Shown here in pieces: positions 1 through 5,887 of a stretch of DNA of 5,887 nt. Each line of letters starts with the position of its first letter. Positions within the stretch are counted from its first letter, which is position 1. The notes below the pieces were generated by a model. The model saw only the letters and a program-made list of their open reading frames with translations. It did not search any database and was not told where the DNA came from. A program made the translations under genes and the position numbers. The DNA is from CAYRYU01 sp964428355. Lineage in GTDB: Bacteria; Muiribacteriota; Ozemobacteria; Ozemobacterales; Ozemobacteraceae. The DNA lies in contig CAYRYU010000193.1 in the NCBI GenBank assembly GCA_964428355.1, forward strand, positions 1 to 5,887, in the 5' to 3' direction.

Positions 1-28
1 AAAGCAGCCGCCATCGTTTCAAGCCCAT
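1..28 (-). CDS. Start of a downstream operon gene (3' partial)
   Basis: Only nine full codons are inside the window, reading MGLKRWRLL. They begin with ATG at 28-26, 33 nt after the tadZ stop, and are preceded by a strong GGGGAGGA sequence 7 nt upstream. The basic start running into leucines would fit the beginning of a signal peptide or of a membrane protein. In Tad loci the membrane platform and secretin genes commonly lie near tadZ and tadA, so a Tad structural component is plausible, but nine residues cannot identify it. The call rests on the ribosome-binding site, spacing and strand. Confidence 0.65.
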
Positions 29-35
29 TTTCGCG

Positions 36-43
36 TCCTCCCC
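36..43 (-). promoter_or_regulatory. Ribosome-binding site of the downstream partial gene
   Basis: GGGGAGGA on the minus strand ends 7 nt before the ATG at 28. It is the main support for a gene starting there. Confidence 0.75.
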
Positions 44-52
44 GAAAGAGAG

Positions 53-93
53 AAAAAATAATCAGGAACCGGAAATCAGCTCCTTCGTTCCTG
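53..93 (-). terminator. Possible weak intrinsic terminator or attenuator spanning the tadZ stop
   Basis: On the minus strand CAGGAAC (93-87) pairs perfectly with GTTCCTG (69-63). The 17-nt loop can form a further short helix, GAAG with TTTC, leaving a 2-nt bulge. The stem is followed at once by ATTATTTTTT (62-53). The hairpin overlaps the last tadZ codons and its stop. The stem is only moderately GC-rich, and a strong ribosome-binding site follows, so partial read-through into the next gene is more likely than full termination. Chance formation cannot be excluded. Confidence 0.4.
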
Positions 94-1366
94 CCACCCA
101 GTCCGAGAACTTGTCCGCGAAATTCGTCTGGACGGTCATTCCCGTCATCTGGTTCAGGAACCTGATGAAGAGGTTGGTGATCTGGTGGTTGGGAAGGGTG
201 TCGATGAAGAACGGCTTGAGATCGCTCCGGTCGCCCAACCCTTCCACCCAGGGAAAGATGTGGTCGACCGGTTTCCGGAAGTAAGGTTCGAAAGTCTGGC
301 GGGGATTCTCCTGCCCCTTGGCGACGAACGGAAGGAAGAAGTCGGCGGCCTTTTCGAAATACTGTCCGAATCCGCCCTTGGAGTCGGGGCTCGTATACCA
401 TCCGTTCAGCACGATCGAGGTCTTTGAAAGGAAACCCGCCTGGTACTCGCGCATCTCCTCGAGGAATTTCCTGATCCGGACCAGTGTTGGGAACTGGGGA
501 TTGGCGACGAGAATCACCCGGTCGGCATGGTTGAGAGCGCACAAGGTGGTCTTGTCGAAAACGCTGGGGATGTCGATCACGATGTGGGAAAAGTGTTCCC
601 TGGCTTTCTGGAACCATTTAACGAGAACGCTCGAGGTCAGCCCCTTCCGCAGCGAAACCGCGGCCTCCAGGCGCTCGGGAGTGTCCAGGAAGAACAAGAG
701 CGGTGCCTTGTCGCTCTGAAGGATCGAGACGTCGAAAGTTTTGTCGACGACGATCGGCAGCTTGAAGGGAAGATGGGTCTCCTGCTTCCCCTTTCCGAAA
801 AGCACTCTCGTCTCCCCAAAGTCGAGGCACAGGTCGACGAAAAGGGTGGGACTGTTGCACTTTTTTGCCAGCGCATAGGCGAAATTCGTGGCGAGGATGC
901 TCTTTCCAACCCCGCCTTTGGGCGAGAAAAAAGCATAGACCTGGGAGGCCTTCGAGCTTCCCTGATCGGAGAAGTAGTTGTGCTCCGACAGGTACTTGAT
1001 CATCCCATTGAAAACCCTCTGTATCGAAAGGCACGGGATGAAATCCTTCCGCTGGATGGTGTATAGCTGGCACTTTTCGAGGGCCTTGATCGTGGCAGTC
1101 CTGAACTTGGCGAGGAGAATGGATTTCAACCCGAAGAAATCCCCCGGGTTCTTCCGGGCAACCATCTCCTCCCCGGTGGGCCTGGAAATGTAGACGCCCA
1201 GATGCCCGGAAAAGACGTAATACAGGGAATCGGCATCCTGGCCTTCCTTGAAAACGATCTGGTCCTTTTCGAAGGTGACGGGAAGGAATCTCTTCGAGAT
1301 GGTCTCCAATTCATCATCGCCGAGGTTCTGGAAAACCGGGATCTTCTTAAGGAATTCACGTTCCAT
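62..1366 (-). CDS. tadZ: Cyclic-nucleotide-binding-domain / TadZ (CpaE) ParA-MinD ATPase fusion
   Basis: This is a 434-residue two-domain protein. Residues 10-118 look like a cNMP-binding (CRP/PKA-type) beta barrel: IPVFQNLGDDELETI, then FEKDQIVFKEGQDADSLYYV, then a phosphate-binding-cassette region (75-93) with FFGL and R89-T-A-T. After a short linker, residues 143-410 are a ParA/MinD ATPase of the TadZ/CpaE type: deviant Walker A PKGGVGKS (149-156, with both lysines), Walker A' LFVDLCLDFGET (175-186), Walker B HIVIDIPSVFD (261-271) and ADRVILVANPQFPTL (281-295). TadZ proteins dimerise on ATP, localise at the pole or cell surface and position the Tad machine, contacting TadA. CpaE usually has a receiver-like domain at the N terminus; here a cNMP fold takes its place. 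There is no helix-turn-helix, so this is not a CRP/FNR transcription factor. The start at 1366 is set by AAAGGAG 9 nt upstream and by the first residue of the domain; the frame stays open further upstream only as an overlap with cpaF. It lies 22 nt after cpaF. Confidence 0.93.
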   Translation of the reverse strand: MEREFLKKIPVFQNLGDDELETISKRFLPVTFEKDQIVFKEGQDADSLYYVFSGHLGVYISRPTGEEMVARKNPGDFFGLKSILLAKFRTATIKALEKCQLYTIQRKDFIPCLSIQRVFNGMIKYLSEHNYFSDQGSSKASQVYAFFSPKGGVGKSILATNFAYALAKKCNSPTLFVDLCLDFGETRVLFGKGKQETHLPFKLPIVVDKTFDVSILQSDKAPLLFFLDTPERLEAAVSLRKGLTSSVLVKWFQKAREHFSHIVIDIPSVFDKTTLCALNHADRVILVANPQFPTLVRIRKFLEEMREYQAGFLSKTSIVLNGWYTSPDSKGGFGQYFEKAADFFLPFVAKGQENPRQTFEPYFRKPVDHIFPWVEGLGDRSDLKPFFIDTLPNHQITNLFIRFLNQMTGMTVQTNFADKFSDWVAGTKELISGS

Positions 1367-1375
1367 CGTGTTTCT

Positions 1376-1382
1376 CTCCTTT
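1376..1382 (-). promoter_or_regulatory. Ribosome-binding site of tadZ (fixes ATG start)
   Basis: AAAGGAG on the minus strand ends 9 nt before the ATG at 1366 and lies within the 22-nt gap after the cpaF stop. It excludes the possible 107-codon extension into cpaF. Its context closely resembles the cpaF leader, with AAAGGAG followed by a GAAA-containing spacer. Confidence 0.87.
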
Positions 1383-1388
1383 CGACTT

Positions 1389-2870
1389 TCAGCCGGCCTT
1401 TTCGAGGGAATCGAAGGAAAAATCCTTCTTCCATCGCCGGATAAGTTCGAGACATCGGGGGTTCCCCCCAGCGAAAACGAGGTCGCCGACGATCCTCTCG
1501 CGCGTCGAGCCGTCTTTCTGGACGACCTTTTCCATGCCCGTTTCCTGGAAAGAGAACAGGTTCGCGATCTCGATCTCCTTGAAACCGGCTCCCTCACCGC
1601 CTTTGAATCCACGCAGTTCGTCGATCGAAACGACCCTCCGCGTCTTGTCGGAGAGGCGCTCGATGTGGACGATGATGTGGATAGCATCGAGGATCTGCTG
1701 CCGTATGGCCGGGATCGGAAGGTTCGATTCGGACATGAACACGAGCGTTTCGAGCCGTGAGGGAAGTGCGTGGGGACTGTTGGCGTGGATGGTGGTGAGA
1801 CATCCGTCGTGCCCTGTGTTCATGGCCTGGAGCATATCCAGGGCCTCCCCTCCGCGGCATTCCCCGACAACGATACGGTTCGGACGCATCCTGAGTGCGT
1901 TCCGGACGAGATCCCGGGTCTTGAACTCGACCGCGTTGTCCATGCTCGCGGGCTTGGTCTCGAGGCGAAGGACGTGGTCGCTCTGGAGCTGAAGCTCGGC
2001 TGAATCCTCGATCGTGATGATTCTCTCGTCCCCGGGGATGAAGCCGGAGAGGATGTTCAGCATCGTGGTCTTCCCCGATCCGGTTCCTCCCGTGACAACG
2101 ATATTGAGCTTGGCCTTCACGCAGGTCTCCAAGAACCGTGCCGAGAACGGGCTCATGCTCTTTTCCTCGATGAGCCTCTCGACGGTCAGAAGCCCCTTGC
2201 GGAATTTCCTGATGGTCAGCAACGGACTGTCCATCGCAAGAGGCGGGACGATCGCATTCACGCGTGCACCCTTCGCGATCCCCCGGTCGATGCGGGCGTC
2301 CACCATCGGCTGTGAAGCGTTGCAAACCCGGTTGAGCGGGGAGATGATGCGGTGGATGATGTCGTAGATCTCCTGCGTGGAGTCGAAACGGCAGGCCGGA
2401 ACGACGTTACCCCTCTTGTCCCGGCTTTCACCGTCACATTTCAGGAGCCACCCGTCCTTCTCGATGAACACGGTGTCCCTGCCATTCACCATGATTTCAC
2501 TGATATCCGGGTCTTCGAGGAAATCCTGGATCTGGCCCAGGCCGGCAATCTGCTGGATGAGCTTCTTGGTCACCTCTTCGGAAACCGCGCCCGGAATCTG
2601 CCGGTGCGTGTCCTTTTCGTGAGCACGGAGGGAAGCTTCAACGATCGGGGTGAGAACCCTGACTTTTTCCTCGTATTCGAGATTCTCGAAGCTCTGATCG
2701 AGGCCATCGGTTATCTTGGGCCTCAGCGCGCGGAAAATCTCTCGCGAGTGCCGCGCCCAGAATTCCCGGAACTGCCTTCGCCCCCCTTCGAGGAAGAATG
2801 CCTCGACGGGATCGTCCTTCTCCTCCTCCAGGATCCTTTCAATTCGCTCCAATGCTGGATTGTTTTCCAC
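1389..2870 (-). CDS. cpaF: TadA/CpaF-family Tad (Flp) pilus assembly ATPase
   Basis: This is a 493-residue secretion ATPase of the TadA/CpaF branch of the GspE/VirB11 superfamily. Members form inner-membrane-associated hexamers and use ATP to drive assembly of Flp-type pili through TadB/TadC. Visible motifs are the N-domain signature DPDISEIMVNG (120-130), PMVDAR (188-193), RVNAIVPPLAMDSPLLTIRKF region (203-223), Walker A GGTGSGKTT (261-269), Asp box ITIEDSAEL (285-293), Walker B RIVVGECRGGEA (332-343) and His box TGHDGCLTTIHAN (352-364). All catalytic elements are present, so it should be active. The start is GTG at 2870, chosen because AAGGAG lies 8 nt upstream and no ATG, GTG or TTG occurs in frame before the upstream stop. 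Length is normal for the family, but there is an insertion of roughly 13 residues around 144-161 with two cysteines, and a shorter one near 195-200. tadZ follows after 22 nt, which supports a Tad operon over type II secretion or VirB11. Confidence 0.95.
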   Translation of the reverse strand: MENNPALERIERILEEEKDDPVEAFFLEGGRRQFREFWARHSREIFRALRPKITDGLDQSFENLEYEEKVRVLTPIVEASLRAHEKDTHRQIPGAVSEEVTKKLIQQIAGLGQIQDFLEDPDISEIMVNGRDTVFIEKDGWLLKCDGESRDKRGNVVPACRFDSTQEIYDIIHRIISPLNRVCNASQPMVDARIDRGIAKGARVNAIVPPLAMDSPLLTIRKFRKGLLTVERLIEEKSMSPFSARFLETCVKAKLNIVVTGGTGSGKTTMLNILSGFIPGDERIITIEDSAELQLQSDHVLRLETKPASMDNAVEFKTRDLVRNALRMRPNRIVVGECRGGEALDMLQAMNTGHDGCLTTIHANSPHALPSRLETLVFMSESNLPIPAIRQQILDAIHIIVHIERLSDKTRRVVSIDELRGFKGGEGAGFKEIEIANLFSFQETGMEKVVQKDGSTRERIVGDLVFAGGNPRCLELIRRWKKDFSFDSLEKAG

Positions 2871-2878
2871 GTCTTTCG

Positions 2879-2884
2879 CTCCTT
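2879..2884 (-). promoter_or_regulatory. Ribosome-binding site of cpaF (fixes GTG start)
   Basis: AAGGAG on the minus strand ends 8 nt before the GTG at 2870. It decides the start, because the cpaF frame stays open back to a TGA at 2936-2934 without any common start codon. Confidence 0.85.
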
Positions 2885-2968
2885 TGATGATCAGATCAGT
2901 CGCGGAATTGCAGCCAACAAGCTCCTCAACGGTTCACCCGGGGATATGGAATCTTTCTGGAGAGCATT

Positions 2969-5887
2969 CTAGGGAATCAGTTCCGGCCAGATGGCGGCCT
3001 TGTCGCGCCCCTTGGGGTTCCTGATAAAAGCGGGATGCAAAACAACTTTGTTGGACTCAAAGCCCCTGATCTCCAGGAACCCCTCCTTTTCCAGGAGCCG
3101 CAGGAACCCGATGTAATCACTGTCTCCCCACATCTTGCATGCCTCATCTACGGTTGGACCTTCTCCGGGAAATCCCCTCAGGTCGGCGAGGAGTCCGAGC
3201 CAGGGGTCGGGAAGCGGCTCGCCGCATTTTTCCCTCTCGTAGGTCTTTTCCGAATGGAGGGCAATCCGGTTCCCGCCGATCCCCAGGAAGTCCACGAATC
3301 CGCGCTCTTGGAGGTCCCAAAGGTTCCCCTTCCAGTCCTTTCTCTTCCAGGCGTTGCCGATTTCCCCCGCCGTAGGTTGCGATGATTGGTCGAAGAAGAA
3401 ATGCGTCAGGAAATCCAGAAAATCCTTCTGTTGGGGTTGGACGTTTTCCGTGGAGTCGAAAAGGTGGTCGACCATGTGCGAATCGATCCGGTTGAGAAGC
3501 CAGGAAAAATCGGCCCGACAGGATTTCGAAAGAAGGAAAAGGAAGCGGAAGAAGACTGGAAAACAGCCGTAACGTTGCCATCTCTGGAAAAGGAGTTCCA
3601 ATTCGGAGGCGGAAAACTTCCCGTGCGGGGTTTTCGCCACCTCACCGCAGGCCTCCTTCCATATCCGGGCTGCGTCCTTTCCCTGGGACTCTTGGGAGAA
3701 TTCATGATAGGAAAACCGAAGGACCGTGGCTTTCCTCATTCCCAGGGAAAGCCAACCGGCAGCGGGGTTGTGCGTTGAGGTCGCGAAAATCCTGATCCTC
3801 TCGTTCTTCGAATCGACCAGCTTCCGGAAAAACCATCGGTTGACCTGGGTTACCTTGTTCATGTCCTGAAGGATGATGACCAGATTCTGGTTCAACTCCT
3901 GAAGGCATTCGATCGCAAAATCCGCATGGTTTCTCGTGACCTCTTCCAGATGCCGCAACATGTTCTCCAAAGCGAATTCCCCATTTACCGAGAGGAACCA
4001 TGAAAGCTGGCGGATGAAGTCCGAAAGTTGCATCTCGTCCCGATCCTTGAACCGGAAAACCATTACCCGATGCGCAAGACCCTTGAACTCCCCTTTGATA
4101 TCCCTGTTGTAACCCTCGGCCCGGGCCACTTCTTTCTTCAGGCGCTGGATCTCCCCCTGCGAAGCCTCTCCGCCCCCTTCGGTTGAAGGAATTGAAGGGA
4201 CCTCCAGCGGGGTCTTTCCGGTAAGGAGTATCCTCGCGATCCCAAGGGCGGTGGTCGTCTTCCCCATCCCGGAAGGCCCATACATCCACAGGCATTTGAC
4301 CGGAGGAGAATCCTCTGGGGAACTTCCATGGGGAACCCCGGAGCCGCCAAGCGGAAAAGCCATTTTCCTGGCCCATTCGGAATAATGCCCGCGATCGAAG
4401 ATACAGTCCTCGAACGATACGTGGGTCAAGCCAGATGAGAAGATCCTTCTGGATTCGGGGAATGCCTCCTCATCGACAGTCTCGTTGAATTCGAAAACCC
4501 TCAGGGAAAGGCCACGTTTCCCCAGCGTCTCCCTCAGCCGGTCGAGCTCACCTGCAATATAGGCTCCCGCCGCCCCGACCAGCAGATCACGGGGATAATC
4601 CTTGAGATAGGGCTCGAGCTCATCCACCTCTTTTCGGAACATCCCCCGGCTTTTCAGGTCATCGAGGTCTTTCCCGAGGATGGAAAAATCATTCGGTTTG
4701 AGGATGATGTGCAGCAGCTGGTCCTGGGTTCCGGGAACCTTCTTGGGATTGGGACGGGGGGCGGGGATCACTTCCATCGTGGGAAGCGGGGAAGAAGACA
4801 ACTTCCCGAGCTTTTCCTCCAGGGAAGCCAAATCCGCATTGAGGCGGGTGACTTCCTCCTCTTTGAGGCCGCCTGCTTTCAAGCGCCGTCGGAGACTTTC
4901 GATCTGGAGTTTTTTCAAGGACAGAGGCTTCAGCTCCAACTTGCGGATTTCCTCTTCCCGAACGCATCCGACCGATTCATGGTTCTTCTCAAACTTCTTT
5001 TGAATCTGGAGACGCTTGGCATGTCTGACTTTTGAGGGGATCAGAAGAACCCTCTGGATGGCAAGGTTGGGAAGAAAATGGACGTATCCGTCTTCGAGGT
5101 ATTTCAACTCCTCGGCCTTCCGCCGGAAGAATTCGGTTTCCCGTCGGCGCCGCCCGCTATCCATCTCCCGTTTCAATGGATGGGGGGGTCTCCCCGCTGA
5201 AGCGGCGGAAAACCTCCGGCCCTTTTCCGCCATCGTCCGGATCAAGGAATCCTCGTTGCGAAGGGCTCCCAACCGCCAGCGGGCGCGGTCGAGCTGACGG
5301 ATCATGAAATGGAGGTCCCCGGTCCGGATCACCTGGTTGTCGCACTGGTCGGCGAGAGCGAGAAGAGCTGCGCAAAACCGCGGGTCGACCGTTTCCTCCT
5401 CCTCCCTGTTTTTCTTGTTCACCGGGGGAGAATAGCGTAGCTTCCACAAGGTCGGAAAGCTCCCCGATTTTCCGAGATCACGATGAGCGTTGAGCCATTC
5501 GCACCATTTGATCCAGGCATCATCTCCCGGGTTTGGGGATACGATGGTCCTTCCCTCACCTTCGGTTCCGTGAAGTCTGACCTCCCCAGATTCGAGAACG
5601 GAAACCTCCATCGTTCGATCGCGGAACTCCTCCCTGCAGAGTTGGCCCCACATCGGAGCATTCATCAGGACCCCTACCATGACCATGTCCTGAAGGCGTT
5701 TATCCTGGGTAACTGGCTCGGCGAAGGGTTTCCCCTTTTGTTCGGCTTCCGTCCGAAGTCTTCCGATGATCTGGTCTTTGGCCTTCTCGTCGAATGGGGT
5801 TTTGGACTGGTGGTAAGAGGCAATCGCGCCGACAAGATGGATCTCGGCATCGCTGAACCCCGGAAACAGGAATTTCCGTTCCCGGAA
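2969..5887 (-). CDS. Large STAND/AAA-like P-loop ATPase with tandem C-terminal winged-helix repeats (5' partial)
   Basis: I do not recognise the family. The frame is open to the window edge, giving 972 residues before a TAG stop; the true start lies outside. Numbering from the internal ATG at 5686, the protein has a mixed N-terminal part; a basic, coiled-coil-prone stretch (about 175-295); a Pro-rich linker (about 298-320); a P-loop NTPase module with Walker A GPSGMGKTT (470-478), a Walker B-like strand NLVIILQDMN (601-610) and a sensor-1-like strand IRIFATST (631-638); a helical region (about 650-745); and two winged-helix-like repeats (758-813 and 831-886). No signal peptide or membrane segment is apparent. 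The order P-loop, helical lid, winged helix resembles STAND ATPases, which act as regulated switches or scaffolds. The Walker B acidic pair reads QD, so hydrolysis may be altered. It ends 98 nt upstream of the Tad ATPase gene on the same strand, so a role in that system is only inferred from position. The ATPase assignment is firm; the biological role is unknown. Confidence 0.85.
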   Translation of the reverse strand, partial: FRERKFLFPGFSDAEIHLVGAIASYHQSKTPFDEKAKDQIIGRLRTEAEQKGKPFAEPVTQDKRLQDMVMVGVLMNAPMWGQLCREEFRDRTMEVSVLESGEVRLHGTEGEGRTIVSPNPGDDAWIKWCEWLNAHRDLGKSGSFPTLWKLRYSPPVNKKNREEEETVDPRFCAALLALADQCDNQVIRTGDLHFMIRQLDRARWRLGALRNEDSLIRTMAEKGRRFSAASAGRPPHPLKREMDSGRRRRETEFFRRKAEELKYLEDGYVHFLPNLAIQRVLLIPSKVRHAKRLQIQKKFEKNHESVGCVREEEIRKLELKPLSLKKLQIESLRRRLKAGGLKEEEVTRLNADLASLEEKLGKLSSSPLPTMEVIPAPRPNPKKVPGTQDQLLHIILKPNDFSILGKDLDDLKSRGMFRKEVDELEPYLKDYPRDLLVGAAGAYIAGELDRLRETLGKRGLSLRVFEFNETVDEEAFPESRRIFSSGLTHVSFEDCIFDRGHYSEWARKMAFPLGGSGVPHGSSPEDSPPVKCLWMYGPSGMGKTTTALGIARILLTGKTPLEVPSIPSTEGGGEASQGEIQRLKKEVARAEGYNRDIKGEFKGLAHRVMVFRFKDRDEMQLSDFIRQLSWFLSVNGEFALENMLRHLEEVTRNHADFAIECLQELNQNLVIILQDMNKVTQVNRWFFRKLVDSKNERIRIFATSTHNPAAGWLSLGMRKATVLRFSYHEFSQESQGKDAARIWKEACGEVAKTPHGKFSASELELLFQRWQRYGCFPVFFRFLFLLSKSCRADFSWLLNRIDSHMVDHLFDSTENVQPQQKDFLDFLTHFFFDQSSQPTAGEIGNAWKRKDWKGNLWDLQERGFVDFLGIGGNRIALHSEKTYEREKCGEPLPDPWLGLLADLRGFPGEGPTVDEACKMWGDSDYIGFLRLLEKEGFLEIRGFESNKVVLHPAFIRNPKGRDKAAIWPELIP
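3029..3196 (-). repeat. Second copy of the winged-helix-like domain repeat
   Basis: Residues 831-886 of the large ATPase, 73 residues after the first copy. This copy sits 19 residues from the C terminus. It keeps the same PT, E, W, GF and N-(K/R)-hydrophobic-x-LH landmarks as the first copy. Confidence 0.6.
3248..3415 (-). repeat. First copy of an intragenic winged-helix-like domain repeat
   Basis: Residues 758-813 of the large ATPase (numbered from the ATG at 5686). They align without gaps to residues 831-886 of the same protein, with 15 identities in 56 by eye. Shared positions include PT, E, W, D, G, L..L, GF, G, N and LH. The pattern of helix, PT-x2-E helix, then GF followed by two strands fits a winged helix. 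This is a protein-level repeat; the DNA copies have diverged. Confidence 0.6.

Noticed and set aside
62..1366. CRP/FNR-family transcription regulator
   Set aside because: The cNMP-like domain is followed by a ParA/MinD ATPase with a deviant Walker A, not by a helix-turn-helix.
1367..1687. Extension of the tadZ frame by 107 codons upstream of 1366
   Set aside because: It overlaps the cpaF coding sequence, its translation is low-complexity Ser/Arg-rich, and a strong ribosome-binding site sits directly before the ATG at 1366.
1389..2870. GspE/PilB/PilT or VirB11 ATPase instead of CpaF
   Set aside because: The DISEIMVNG, PMVDAR, RVNAI-PPLA-TIRKF and VGE-RGGEALDMLQAMNTGHDG motifs, together with an adjacent TadZ, are specific to TadA/CpaF. 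The zinc tetracysteine of GspE/PilB is absent.
2871..2968. Promoter, terminator or small gene in the 98-nt gap before cpaF
   Set aside because: I saw no convincing -35/-10 pair, no stem with a T-run, and only a 13-codon frame (ATG at 2967) with no ribosome-binding site. The cpaF frame is open back to 2936 but has no usual start codon there.
2352..2972. 206-codon plus-strand open frame antisense to cpaF
   Set aside because: It is a mirror of cpaF coding; its product has no recognisable domain and no ribosome-binding site was seen. The same applies to the plus-strand frames at 527-1066 and 1248-1760.
4183..4199. Short direct repeat TTGAAGGA / TTGAAGGG
   Set aside because: Two 8-nt near-copies one base apart inside coding sequence for a Ser/Pro-rich linker; too short to be more than chance.
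3702..4376. 224-codon minus-strand frame inside the large ATPase gene
   Set aside because: It is a Gly/Arg/Pro-rich out-of-frame shadow of a gene with clear P-loop motifs in the other frame. The same holds for 618-1073 and 1594-2325.
5684..5686. ATG at 5686 as the true start of the large ATPase
   Set aside because: The frame stays open for 67 more codons to the window edge with protein-like composition, and no well-spaced Shine-Dalgarno precedes this ATG.

Overview
All recognisable coding capacity lies on the minus strand, read from position 5887 down to 1. There are three long genes and the first codons of a fourth. In transcription order they are: (i) a very large P-loop ATPase with two tandem winged-helix-like domains at its C terminus, whose 5' end is outside the window; (ii) a TadA/CpaF-type secretion ATPase; (iii) a TadZ/CpaE-type ParA/MinD ATPase whose N terminus is a cyclic-nucleotide-binding (CRP-like) fold; (iv) the start of another gene, visible only as MGLKRWRLL. 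Genes ii to iv are closely spaced (22 and 33 nt), each with a strong Shine-Dalgarno, so they look like one operon. Gene i ends 98 nt before gene ii and may or may not share its transcript.

TadA/CpaF together with TadZ/CpaE is the cytoplasmic core of a Tad (tight adherence, Flp-type IV pilus) system. TadA is the hexameric ATPase that drives pilus assembly at the inner membrane. TadZ is the ParA/MinD-like protein that places the apparatus in the cell. The membrane parts (TadB/TadC, secretin, CpaB, prepilin) are not in view and are probably downstream of position 1. The genome is moderately GC-rich, the genes are tightly packed and the ribosome-binding sites are strong, which fits a bacterium. 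I cannot assign a phylum from this window.

Two things stand out. First, TadZ carries a cNMP-binding domain where the best-known CpaE proteins carry an atypical response-regulator receiver domain, which suggests that pilus placement or assembly is gated by a bound ligand or by a degenerate effector domain. Second, the gene upstream encodes at least 972 residues of an unrecognised protein: a possible degenerate HD-like edge, a basic coiled-coil-rich middle, a STAND-like NTPase module with a glutamine in the Walker B acidic pair, and two winged-helix-like repeats that align without gaps. It may be a regulatory or scaffolding ATPase linked to the Tad locus, but that link rests on position alone.

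A 7-bp perfect inverted repeat followed by a T-rich run spans the tadZ stop codon and could act as a leaky terminator before the fourth gene. No RNA genes, mobile elements, CRISPR arrays or plus-strand genes were found.
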